Program-made: the position numbers and the translations under genes
Shown here: piece after piece, positions 55,443 through 64,000 of the stretch
Layout: each line of letters opens with the position of its first letter
Numbering within the stretch: position 1 is the stretch's first letter
Assembly: GCA_037953745.1 (NCBI GenBank)
Contig: JBAKBP010001401.1
Span: forward strand, 134,001 to 198,000
Length of the DNA: 64,000 nt
From: Lithodes maja
Taxonomy: Eukaryota > Arthropoda > Malacostraca > Decapoda > Lithodidae
Direction: 5' to 3'
The notes under the pieces: model-generated
Databases searched by the model: none
Told to the model about the DNA's origin: nothing
What the model saw: only the letters and a program-made list of their open reading frames with translations

Positions 55443-55595
55443 GGATCAAGTGTTCAAACAGTGGTTTAGAGTGGGTAAGGGAACATTGGAAAGGGAATTA
55501 CTGCCCTGGAACTAATGTCCGTGGCAGGATTAGGAAGTTAGTAGGGGACAGATGGGTTAGTAACTGAGGGGGGGATAAAATAAAGTTATTCATTT

Positions 55596-58466
55596 ACAAA
55601 CGCAGTCAGTCGCGGGTTTGAGGCGAGATATTTGTCTAGGCAGAGTTTAAATGAATCAACGGTGATGCAGTCTATAACGTTTCAGGGAAGCCCATTCCAC
55701 AAGTTGACAACTCGATTGAAGAAGAAATTCTTAGATTCGTGCGAGTTAAAAGATTTACCAATAATTTTGCAACCGTTTCCCCGCGTGTAATTAGATTGGT
55801 CGATAGTGAAGTACTTACTACAGTTCATATTGTCGATGCCTTTGATGATTTTGAACACTTGAATTAAGTCGCCTCTTAATCTGCGCTGGGTTAAAGGAAA
55901 TAGATTTAATTCTCTAAGACGCTCTTCGTATGGTTTGTTCTTTAGGCTAGGTATCATTTTGGTAACTCTACGTTGAACTCGTTCTAGCTTGTTTATATCT
56001 TTTTGGTAATAAGGGCACCAGGATTGAACGCAGTATTCCAGAAGAGGGCGGACTAAGGAATTGTAAAGGGTTAGGATAACTTCTTTGGATTTATGCTCAA
56101 ATGACCTGCCTATAAAGCCAATTATTTTGTTTGCCTTCTTAACAACTTCTGAACATTGTTGACTCGGTTTTAGGTTACTCGATATTGTTACTCCCAGATC
56201 GGTTTCTCTGTTTACATTCTTAAGCTGAGTGCCATTCATCGAATAGTTTGCTTTCTCATTTAGGTATCCGATATGTAGTACTTTACATTTATCCGCATTG
56301 AAACTCATTTGCCAAATTTGGGCCCAACATGACAATTTATCTAGATTGTGTTGCATATCGTCAACTTGTTCTTTTGAGAGTACGCTATTTGCAATTTTTG
56401 TATCTTCAGCAAATTTTGAGATTGTACAGGTGAGACCCTCATCTATGTCGTTGATGTAAATTAGAAAGAGAATTGGTCCTAGTACCGATCCATGGGGTAC
56501 CCCGCTACTTACATTGGTCCATTTTGATGCCTTACCGTTTATGACTACTCTTTGCTTTCTGTCGCTGAGCCAATTTTCTATCCATTTCAACACACCGTCT
56601 TGTATTCCATACGCTTTTAGTTTTAGCAGTAAACGTTTGTGGGGAACTTTGTCAAAGGCCTTTTGAAAATCAAGGTATATAATATCTACAGCTTTACTCT
56701 CATCGTAGAGGTTGAGGATATCGTGGAAGAAGTCTAAGAGGTTTGTTAAACAGGAACGTTTTTTACGAAAGCCGTGTTGAGTATCTTTAAGTATGTTATT
56801 TTCCTCTAAGTGATTTACAAGTCTGTCTCGTATGACCGTTTCTAGCATTTTACATACAACTGAGGTTAAGCTAATTCGACGATAGTTACTGGATAGGGAT
56901 TTGCTGCCTTTTTTGAATATCGGTGTTACGTTGGCTAGCTTCCACTGATCGGGCATAGTTCCAGACTGCAAGGATTTATTGAATAGTAATGTCAGTGGTT
57001 TAGAGAGCTCATCCTTAGCTTCCTTTAGAACTCTAGGTGAGATTGTATCAGGTCCAGGCGTTTTATTTACCTTGAGTTTATCTAAACAATTCAATACTTC
57101 TCTCTCTGTAACGGTGATATTGCTTAAAAACATCTGAATTATCAATCTGAATCGGCGATGGTGTAGGGATATCACTGAGGTCTTCTGTTGTAAAAACTGA
57201 TGCAAAGAAGGTATTGAGGGCATTACTCATTTGTTCTTCGTCTTTGGTGTATTCTCCATTTTCATCGACTAACGGTCCAACAGTTGAAGTAACTACTTTT
57301 TTCTTTCTGATATAACTATAGAATTCTTTCGGGTTTGTTTTACTTTGATTCGCAATATGTAACTCTAAGGTCTTTTTACTTTGCTTAATTAACTTTTTGG
57401 CTTTGCGTTGTAGCTCTACAAATTTCACCCGTTCTTCGTCATTTTGTGAGGATTTTAATCTATCATTAGCAAATTTTTTAGCAAGCAGGCAGTTTGAAAT
57501 ATCTTTATTCCACCATTTGGGCTTATTATTATGGCCTGGACGCCGAGTTTTCGATGGTATGCAGTCTTGCACTGCTTTTAGGTAAGTGGCTTCGAATAAC
57601 TTCCAAGATGTATTTATGTCGTTATTGTGAATTAAAAAGATCCAGTCAGTTTCTTTAAACATAGCTCTAAGTTTATGGAAGTTTGCTTTCTTGAAATTAG
57701 GGACTTTTTCGATGCTACTATTTGGTTCGTTACTAGTAAACTTTAAAGTGAAAGTTATCGTATGATGGGCGCTGTTACTGAATTCATCACCAACATTCAA
57801 ATTCTCTATTAATTCTTCTTTTGTTGCAAGTACAATGTCAAGAACGTTATTACCACGGGTCGGCGTTCCAACAAATTGATAAAGCGAACTCTCTTGCAAG
57901 TTTGTATACAAGTCATGTCCGGAGTGTGAAGTAAGAGTATCGCCCCACTTGGTCACAGGTAAATTAAAGTCACCAAAAATTACGGTATCTTGTGAGTTAC
58001 TTATATCTGCAATTTGTTCGTAAATTTCTCGGTCAGTTTGCACTGATTGAGCTGGAGGTCTGTATATTAATGCAAGTATTATTTTGGTACCTTTATTATT
58101 CTTTATTAGCACAAAAGATGCGTCGACGTTCACAATTTGAGGTTTTGACAAGAGGGTAGGGTTAAGACTTTCTTTGATATAAAGTAAAACGCCACCTCCA
58201 TTTCGATTTATTCGGCTTTTCTCAAACATTACATAACCGGGAAGTGAATACTCTGCTAAAAAGTCTCTATCTTCTGTATTGAGCCAAGATTCTGTTATGC
58301 CAATCACATCATAATTTTCTGTAAACACTAGCTCCTCTAAATCTGAAAATTTATTGCGTATGCTACGAGCGTTTGCATAGAAAACCTTTAAATTTGTTAT
58401 TTTAGAACTCACGGAACGCGCTTTAATAATATTTTTGGTTCTTGTCGGATCTACATTTATGTTCAT
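55596..58466 (-). pseudogene. CR1-G ORF2 (endonuclease-reverse transcriptase)
   Basis: ATG at 58466 (MNINVDPTRT), ~120 bp after ORF1. The endonuclease is complete (NARSIRNKFSDLE, ITESWLNTEDRD, GGGVLLYIKESL, LIYRPPAQ, FGDFNLPVTKWGD, RGNNVLDIVLA); NSAHHTITF replaces the NSDHRTITF of copy F, so the catalytic Asp of the SDH motif is Ala. An extra A in an A run near 57127 shifts the frame before the RT. The RT box FADD reads FAED at ~56405, and a TGA at 55680-55682 removes the last ~28 residues. Two catalytic losses, one frameshift and one nonsense codon make this copy inactive. Confidence 0.87.
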
Positions 58467-58585
58467 GGCTGTCCTCGGTCCTCGCTGTCTCCGGTCCTTA
58501 TCGCTGGTGGTCCTCGGTTGCCTCTGTTTTTTTCTTGGCGTTGGATGATTTATGTCACTGCTGCTTCTTCTCGGATGGCGTTTTT

Positions 58586-59665
58586 TTATCCATGGCTGCG
58601 GACTGCTTCGTGTAGGAGACGACCCATGCGTGCTGAACCCACAGGGTTTAGATGAGTGCCATCCTTGCGGAACAGAGTAGGCTGGTTGTAGAAGTTGTCC
58701 CAGAGGTTGATGAATTCAACTTCTTCCCTCAGACACAAATGTTTTAGTCGGCTATTTGTGCTGAAGGCCTTGTCGTAGAATTTGTCAGGTGCGTCGATCT
58801 TGGGGAGAATGCCTGAGATGATGATATTCCTTGACTTGTTTTTGTTGTGCTGGATCATCTTGCGATATTTCTCCATCAACTCTTCGGATCTGGTGCGCAT
58901 GACGTCATTTGAACCAGCATGGATGACAAAAAGGGAATTTTCATTTGCATCCTTTGTGGTATCTTCGAAGGCTTCCACAATGTCGTCCAGTCCAGCTCCT
59001 GGGATGCAAAATCTTTTTCGTTGATTTGGGACTCTGTCGCAGAACTCTTCGACCTTTCCTCGTAGGATGGAATCCCCAACGAGCCTGGTCTCTTCTGGTT
59101 CGTCTTCCATCTCTACCAATATCTCAAATCTGTTTGACATTGTGACTGGTAGATGAGACCTTTTCTGCATTGGCCGTGCACCGTTCCTCACTGGTGTAAA
59201 TCCGGAAACCTGTGGTGGCGGGACTCTACGTACAGGTTGGGGAGAGGAGTGGTTAGAACGGGGGCGAGGGGTTGGTACTGTTCGTGCTAGCAGGCTTCTT
59301 GCACGAGGAGTGGGGGAGAGACTAAGGTGAACAGGGCGGCTGTCCTGGTTTGATGTCGGCTCAGGTTCGTCAGAAGCATCTGCTGCAGTGTCTACTGCAG
59401 GTGTTGGATTGTTGGCAGATGACGTTGGGGCGGTGGTGGATGCTGGAGTTGAAACAATTTGAGTTAGTGATACTCCAACGTTGAGTGTTACAAACTCTTG
59501 GAGTGATTCCAGCTTCCTGGTGAGGGCGTTGATCTTGTTGAGGGCTTCATCCAATTTTGCTGTCAAATCCTCTCGTTGCTGGCAGAGTCGGCAGACTTGT
59601 GGATCGGCAGGAGCAAACATGGAAACACCAAACCTACCGGCGCAGTTCATACAGGCACGAGGCAT
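58586..59665 (-). CDS. CR1-G ORF1 protein (zinc motif and SGNH esterase)
   Basis: ATG at 59665 (MPRACMNCAG) gives 359 residues. Same architecture as CR1-F ORF1: CMNC-x16-CRLC zinc motif, coiled coil (KLDEALNKINALTRKLE), a longer and quite different Ser/Pro/Arg-rich linker (~residues 65-180), and an SGNH esterase with RLVGDSILRG, GAGLDDIV, HAGSNDV and DGTHL. All catalytic blocks are kept and the frame is unbroken, whereas the neighbouring ORF2 is decayed. Linker divergence against a conserved esterase suggests constraint on the esterase before insertion. Confidence 0.88.
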   Translation of the reverse strand: MPRACMNCAGRFGVSMFAPADPQVCRLCQQREDLTAKLDEALNKINALTRKLESLQEFVTLNVGVSLTQIVSTPASTTAPTSSANNPTPAVDTAADASDEPEPTSNQDSRPVHLSLSPTPRARSLLARTVPTPRPRSNHSSPQPVRRVPPPQVSGFTPVRNGARPMQKRSHLPVTMSNRFEILVEMEDEPEETRLVGDSILRGKVEEFCDRVPNQRKRFCIPGAGLDDIVEAFEDTTKDANENSLFVIHAGSNDVMRTRSEELMEKYRKMIQHNKNKSRNIIISGILPKIDAPDKFYDKAFSTNSRLKHLCLREEVEFINLWDNFYNQPTLFRKDGTHLNPVGSARMGRLLHEAVRSHG

Positions 59666-59689
59666 GGTGACGATCACTTTCTTCAGTTC

Positions 59690-60520
59690 ACTTCACTCAC
59701 TTAAAAACACTTAATTCACTTTAAAAACACTAAACTCACTTTAAAAACACTTCACTCCCTTCAGGTCGCTTCACTTACTTAAATAGGCCTAACCGAAAAC
59801 AAAAATGTTGAAATACACACAAATAGGTTATCAGCGGTGATAGCCTAACCAAAAATTAAAACAAAACAAAATTAAATTTGAATACGCAGTGATAGCCGAA
59901 CCGAAAACAATTTTATGTTTATTTAAACAGAAATACTCCACCAGGGGTTATAGCCTATCCTAACCGAAAACAAAAATTATGAACTACCGGTACGCAGAAA
60001 TAGGCCACCAGCGGTGATAGCTTAACTGAAAATTTAAAAATTGAAGTACGCAGAAATAGGCCACCAGGGATGATAGCCTAGACTAACCGAAAACAAAAAT
60101 AACCGAAAACAAAAATTATGAAATACCGGTACGCAGAAATAGGCCACCAGCGGTGATAGCCTAGACTAACCGAAAACAAAAATAACCGAAAACAAAAATT
60201 ATGAAATACTGGTACGCAGAAATAGGCCACCAGCGGTGATAGCCTAACTGAAAATTTAAAAATTGAAGTACGCAGAAATAGGCCACCAGGGATGATAGCC
60301 TAGACTAACCGAAAACAAAAATTATGAAATACCGGTACGCAGAAATAGGCCACCAGCGGTGATAGCCTAACTGAAAATTTAAAAATTGAAGTACCGTACG
60401 CAGAAATAGGCCACCAGGAATGATAGCCTAGACTAACCTAAAACAAAAATAACCAAAAATCAAAAAAGTATGAAATATGCAGAAGTAGGCTACCAGGGGT
60501 GATAACCTACCTAAAAAAGC
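59690..60520 (-). repeat. CR1-G 5' UTR tandem array
   Basis: Begins with actcactttaaaaacact repeats (59696-59760), then at least seven units of ~50-82 bp built on acgcagaaataggccaccag-ggtgatagcctaac (near 59992, 60049, 60131, 60213, 60271, 60338, 60399). Unit sequence is unrelated to the CR1-F array although the elements are otherwise close relatives. Confidence 0.8.
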
Positions 60521-60522
60521 AA

Positions 60523-60523
<1 letters not shown>

Positions 60524-60585
<62 letters not shown>

Positions 60586-60602
60586 TATATATATATATAT
60601 AT
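60524..60602. repeat. (TA)n microsatellite
   Basis: About 80 bp of nearly pure TA repeats with one tacagtata interruption. Confidence 0.95.
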
Positions 60603-61200
60603 AATAAAATATGTAACTAAATATACAATTCACCAAATAGAGATTATATAAAAATAAAGTGTAACTGCACACAAGGGGTTAATATACTGTATCAACAGAT
60701 GGCGCTGGTGTCACTGTAGGCTAGTCAAGCAGGATTATATTTAGATAAACAAAGTTATCAGTCAAAGGTCAAAGGTTACTACAGTACAAGATCATGCAAG
60801 CAACAACTAAAATTACAGATATATATAGCTACAGTAGGATACTGAATACGATAACTACTAGAGTTAATAAGAAAATACAAAGCTAGGTCGATTAGAGGTG
60901 CGCGTGCGTCGTCTGCTACAAGCTAGGATAACAAATGTAAACAACAATGTTTATCAGTCAGAAAAGCAATAAAATAACATGCACGGCAACTACAGAACTA
61001 TGTGGAGGTTAAACAAGCACTTAACTACTGTTCATGCAATGAATAAAGGGAATTGGGATATGAAATACTCAAATTATGATAGAGTTTTCTCAGTGGCGAT
61101 GCGGAGCTGTTGGCGATGCTAAAGCCGGCGGGTGAACGAACACAGGTGCTGTCCGACAGGTACATTATAATACTTATGGAAGAGGGAACATAGGTGAACA
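60603..61200 (-). promoter_or_regulatory. CR1-G 5' UTR conserved segment
   Basis: Non-coding; shares agatggcgctggt, tatcagtcaaa and atgcaa-caactac blocks with 54960-55330 upstream of CR1-F. Probable 5' UTR and internal promoter region. Confidence 0.5.
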
Positions 61201-61220
61201 GGAGAAGAGTGACAGGGAGG

Positions 61221-61649
61221 TTAGAAATGTAGGTTAAACCGCACTTTCTTCTTCGTGGTGAGAGTGGGAGGAAACGTCTTGTCGATTCCCGGTGCGACCT
61301 TGGTTTGTGCAGCGACTTTCTGGTTCTCGCTTTCTCTTTCCGGTGCTCGCGCGCCTTTTCGTTTTCGGGGCATTTCACTTCCGCTTTCCCCGTGAAAGGC
61401 ACGTCCCCGGGCCTCAGGGACTTGCCCTGGCTTGCCCTGGCAGCCAATTAAGAGGAGTCTGTTGAGGTATGTCCACCATTGTCGCGATCGTTCGTCTGGA
61501 GTTTTGGTGGAGTCCACCAGGACAGCAGCGTGGGCTTTGGTGTCTGGTTCCAACGATGCTGTAAGGGCTTCATCCGGATACCGTATCCGGTTAAAGTGGA
61601 TGGTGTCGTTGGACCATTTCACTCTCTTGATGAACGGAGTGGTTGACAT
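61221..61649 (-). CDS. Hypothetical 142-residue protein
   Basis: A minus-strand frame from ATG 61649 to a stop at 61221. I do not recognise it. The first ~75 residues look protein-like (IKRVKWSNDTIHFNRIRYPD, EPDTKAHAAVLVDSTKTPDE, RSRQWWTYLNRLLLIGCQGK); the rest is rich in Lys, Arg and Glu. It lies directly upstream of the CR1-G 5' UTR in the same orientation, so it could be an upstream ORF of that element, a fragment of another mobile element, or a host exon. No coiled coil, membrane segment or catalytic motif is visible. The opposite strand over 61432-61653 is also open, which weakens the coding argument. Confidence 0.4.
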   Translation of the reverse strand: MSTTPFIKRVKWSNDTIHFNRIRYPDEALTASLEPDTKAHAAVLVDSTKTPDERSRQWWTYLNRLLLIGCQGKPGQVPEARGRAFHGESGSEMPRKRKGARAPERESENQKVAAQTKVAPGIDKTFPPTLTTKKKVRFNLHF

Positions 61650-62176
61650 GTAGTAGGGTCATTTGCTTGGAATCTGTGACCATTTTGTTCCTACCTCTTT
61701 CTCTCGATGGATTTGACAACCTGAACCATTTTAAAGGAAAATTAGCTCCTATGCCCCTCTGAAAAATGACGGCTAACTCTGCTAGAGCCCAATATTCAAA
61801 ATGGCCACCAACACCATCTTGAAAAACATGAAATGTAATATCTCTGGCATCAGATGAGCTACAAGGACGAATGAGGTGTCCTTTTTCACTAATTCTGGCA
61901 TTACAAATCCACTGGAATGGTTATTGTATTGTATTGTATTGTATATTGTATTGTTATTGTATTGTATTATACTAATTGTACATACTAATCTGCCACTTCA
62001 CTGTCACTACATGATTCACTGTATGAGCCACTATCAGAATCACTGTCCTCACTTTCGCTGCTATCATCACTGTTGTTCTCTGCCTGCAGTTTATATCTAA
62101 TATTACTTTTTTTCTGTTTCAGATGGATCGCATGCCCATCTGATGAAAATCGCCGACTTGTGAAGTGACCGAAATA
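61650..62176. other. Non-coding stretch with ATTGT microsatellite
   Basis: Repeats of attgt at about 61922-61970. A polypyrimidine tract with CAG at ~62106-62121 (ttttttctgtttcag) looks like a splice acceptor just before the next gene. Nothing else seen. Confidence 0.5.
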
Positions 62177-64000
62177 ATGGATAATAGAAGAGAGAGTGAA
62201 GAGTTACCAGACAAGACATTAAATTAATACAAGTGCATTTTACTCTGTGGTAAGTGATGTACTGCAGATGATCGTTTGGAAAACATTACACCTGAGAAGT
62301 GGGAATCCATCCGGGAAGAGTCTTTACAATGGAAAGAACTTGATAAGTTTCAACATATACATGAAAATGTGGATTAGGAGAAGGCACCAAAGGGTCACTA
62401 CATGCATAGCACTTGTTACGCATCATTATCCAGCAAGCGCAAGCTCTCTCAAGCCGAAAAACGCAAACACAAATCCGAGGAACGTCTTGAAAGAGATGAA
62501 GCATCAGATCAACAAGACCCTTCCCCAGAGGCCAGTGCACCTAAAAGGCTCCGCTCCAGTATGGGTGTCCTTCACGATAAGACTCTATGTGTGTGGTGCA
62601 TGAAAGGGCCATACAAGAGTAGTGATCGTGACAAGCAGATTTTACTCCTATCAACAGTAGATGCCTGGACTAAATTCAAGTTACATACTGTCCGTCTGGA
62701 AAATGAGGTCATGAGATTGAGACTTGACACTCTGATTGCATCCATCCCAGATAGTCAAACAGTATTTGGGTTGGAAATCCGCTACCATCGTGCGTGCTGG
62801 CGCAAATATGTTAGCGACCACAAGCCCCTTTCAGATGAAAGCACTCAACATCTGCAGCGTGTAAACCTCCGAGAGGCCCAAGCTCTCTTCTTTCATCATA
62901 TTCGTCAAGTAATCTTCAAAGACCATGAAATTCGCACACTGCAAGGCCTGCTGCAGGACTATAAGCGTATTATCTCAAATCACGGACATAACTCAGTAGT
63001 AAAATCCAGCTACTTAACCGTTTCGCTGCGGGTGACGTTCTGGAATGTTTTGGCAAGTTACAGCAATTTCCAGGCTTTAAAAGCCTGTAAAAAACGTAAA
63101 AATCGAGTGTCAGTGGGTGGGAGCGTGAGGGGCCCACCTCCGACCCTCAGAGCACCGAGCGGATCACTGAGCTAGGCTGTGTCTCGGGCGAGTCTCTCTC
63201 TGTCTATCTCACCAGTGTAGCCAAGCAAGCGAGTGTTACATAATAGCGGGGTTCCCGCGTTTCACTGGGACCACTGCGGGTGAACCAGACCACGTACACG
63301 GTCCGTTCTGGTGTCATTTTGAAGCTATTTTCGCCTAGTTTTCGGCAGAATATACTTCATTTAATGCAGATGCTTGATTTATCATTCAGAAGTGCCTGAA
63401 TATGCCCTAAATAGCCCAAACATAGCCGCAGCCAATGGGTTAAAGGAAATTATCGTCAATGAATTTGGGGAAGACATCGGATTTCATGAACGCATTCAAA
63501 AGAATGTGAATGAACTGGTATATGATACAACAACAGCAGGTACATACATCGAGGCGGCAATATCTTCATTGGGTGTCAGCAATGATCAGTTGGTGATGAA
63601 TGTTGCAGCACGACTCAAAGAGCAAGTCATCAGGACAAATACTATTCCCTGGCTCCCATATATACACGAGTTGGAGAGAGAAGAAGACCTCAGTGAGCTC
63701 CTGCTGAAGCTGCTCACATGGCTGAAACACCCAAATAAGTCTGCAATTGATGACAGTCCATCCGTCCGATCGATTGCATCTATCCTCACAAGCTACATCA
63801 CTGGAAAACGCACTGCATTTGAGATAAATCTCTCTTTCTTGCTACATGGACTGACCAAGACTAGGGAGATAGTCGACATAATGCACAAAGATGGACTGGG
63901 CATCAGTTACAATGACGTGCTTATGCTACGAGATTTTTGGGTGGTCAATGACCTTAAGTGCTCATCTGATTGCCCCTTCGAACTAGCTGAGGGTAAGCCT
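62177..64000 (+). pseudogene. Unrecognised Cys/His-rich protein gene, disrupted
   Basis: A frame in phase with ATG 62177 shows protein-like sequence throughout: KCILLCG (62231), DRLENITPEKWESIREESLQ (~62270), GHYMHSTCYASL (~62393), a Lys/Glu-rich segment, CVWC (~62593), a long helical stretch, and YHRACWRKYV (~62783), ending at the MITE (63014). The paired CxxC-type and HxxxC motifs suggest two zinc-binding units. TAA (62225), TGA (62255) and TAG (62375) interrupt the first part; 62376-63013 is open. After the MITE (63444 on) it continues: GEDIGFHERIQKNVNELVYD, SIASILTSYITGKRTAFEIN, LTKTREIVDIMHKDGLGISY, and runs off the window. Function unknown; the stops and insertion suggest a mobile-element-borne or pseudogene copy. 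The Cys/His pattern is the only functional hint. Confidence 0.6.
63014..63443. mobile_element. TTAA-flanked MITE (430 bp)
   Basis: TTAA at 63014-63017 and 63440-63443. Ends TTAACCGTTTCGCTGCGGG and, reversed, TTAACCCATTGGCTGCGGC form a clear terminal inverted repeat. No transposase frame. It interrupts the coding region of the surrounding gene. Different from the 486-bp and 500-bp TTAA elements. Confidence 0.8.

Larger units (their letters stand above)
55443..61200 (-). mobile_element. CR1 LINE G, near full length
   Basis: Second minus-strand CR1, head to tail with F. The 3' end at 55443 (gatcaagtgttc) and its first ~110 bp match 50032-50150. ORF2, ORF1, a 5' array and a conserved 5' segment follow to ~61.1-61.2 kb; the exact 5' edge is uncertain. 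Confidence 0.85.

Noticed and set aside
35136..55567. A ~35-codon open stretch (LEWVREHWKGNYCPGTNV) antisense to the CR1 3' UTR that stays open in three copies (35136-35318, 49840-50148, 55382-55567).
   Set aside because: The copies are nearly identical mobile-element 3' UTRs, so shared openness is expected; it is too short to argue for coding without selection data.
59690..60520. Regularly spaced repeats resembling a CRISPR array.
   Set aside because: Units vary in length and the spacers are themselves repeated; the setting is a eukaryotic LINE 5' UTR.
62249..62266. A gtaagt...gcag pair as a tiny intron that would remove the TGA at 62255.
   Set aside because: 18 bases is far below the size of any known spliceosomal intron; the other two stops would remain.

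Overview
The window is eukaryotic, almost certainly from an invertebrate metazoan. It has spliced dynein exons with GT/AG borders, APE-type LINEs, Gypsy and BEL/Pao LTR elements, a TTAA-flanked piggyBac transposon with related short elements, and many microsatellites. The mix (RTE LINEs with GATA/TATC tails, CR1 and L2-like LINEs, I-group LINEs ending in AAC repeats) would suit a decapod crustacean, but that is inference. There is no prokaryotic feature, no rRNA, no tRNA gene and no CRISPR array.

Layout. 1-14.3 kb (mostly minus strand): two copies (A, B) of a Gypsy family with ~1.8 kb LTRs. Both keep gag and aspartic protease but have lost reverse transcriptase. An I-group LINE (2.45-6.06 kb, plus) interrupts A, an RTE LINE with a clean 14-bp target duplication interrupts B, and B itself sits in a second RTE copy that also carries a poly(A)-tailed LINE. 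14.9-19.35 kb: a nearly intact L2/CR1-group LINE whose single ORF starts with a signal-peptide-like stretch and a 2A-like DVETNPGP motif. 20.1-24.34 kb: an apparently complete piggyBac element with a ~1013-residue DDD transposase. 25.1-31.1 kb: four LTRs of another Gypsy family whose LTR holds a tRNA-like segment, one decayed internal region, and two inverted copies of a ~486-bp TTAA-flanked element. 31.59-32.09 kb: a 500-bp TTAA element with ends like those of the piggyBac.

33.86-35.81 kb holds the only clear host gene: two consecutive plus-strand exons of an axonemal-type dynein heavy chain (AAA1 Walker A, then Walker B). The intron between them has a CR1 fragment with a short RTE insertion inside it. 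After the second exon come a truncated BEL/Pao element (36.1-38.34 kb), a minus-strand L2-like LINE with a nested RTE (38.35-41.49 kb), a Gypsy-C element with two full ~1.8 kb LTRs (41.49-49.54 kb), and two near-full-length CR1 LINEs head to tail (50.03-61.2 kb, minus) whose 5' regions carry unrelated tandem arrays. The right end (62.2-64 kb) encodes an unrecognised Cys/His-rich protein, broken by stops and by a 430-bp TTAA element.

Most coding capacity is therefore mobile-element protein. The strongest leads are the 2A-bearing LINE, the intact piggyBac with its long N-terminal extension and palindromic ends, the RT-less but gag-open Gypsy lineage, the LTR with an embedded Pol III-type promoter signature, and the fast-changing 5' arrays of the CR1 pair.
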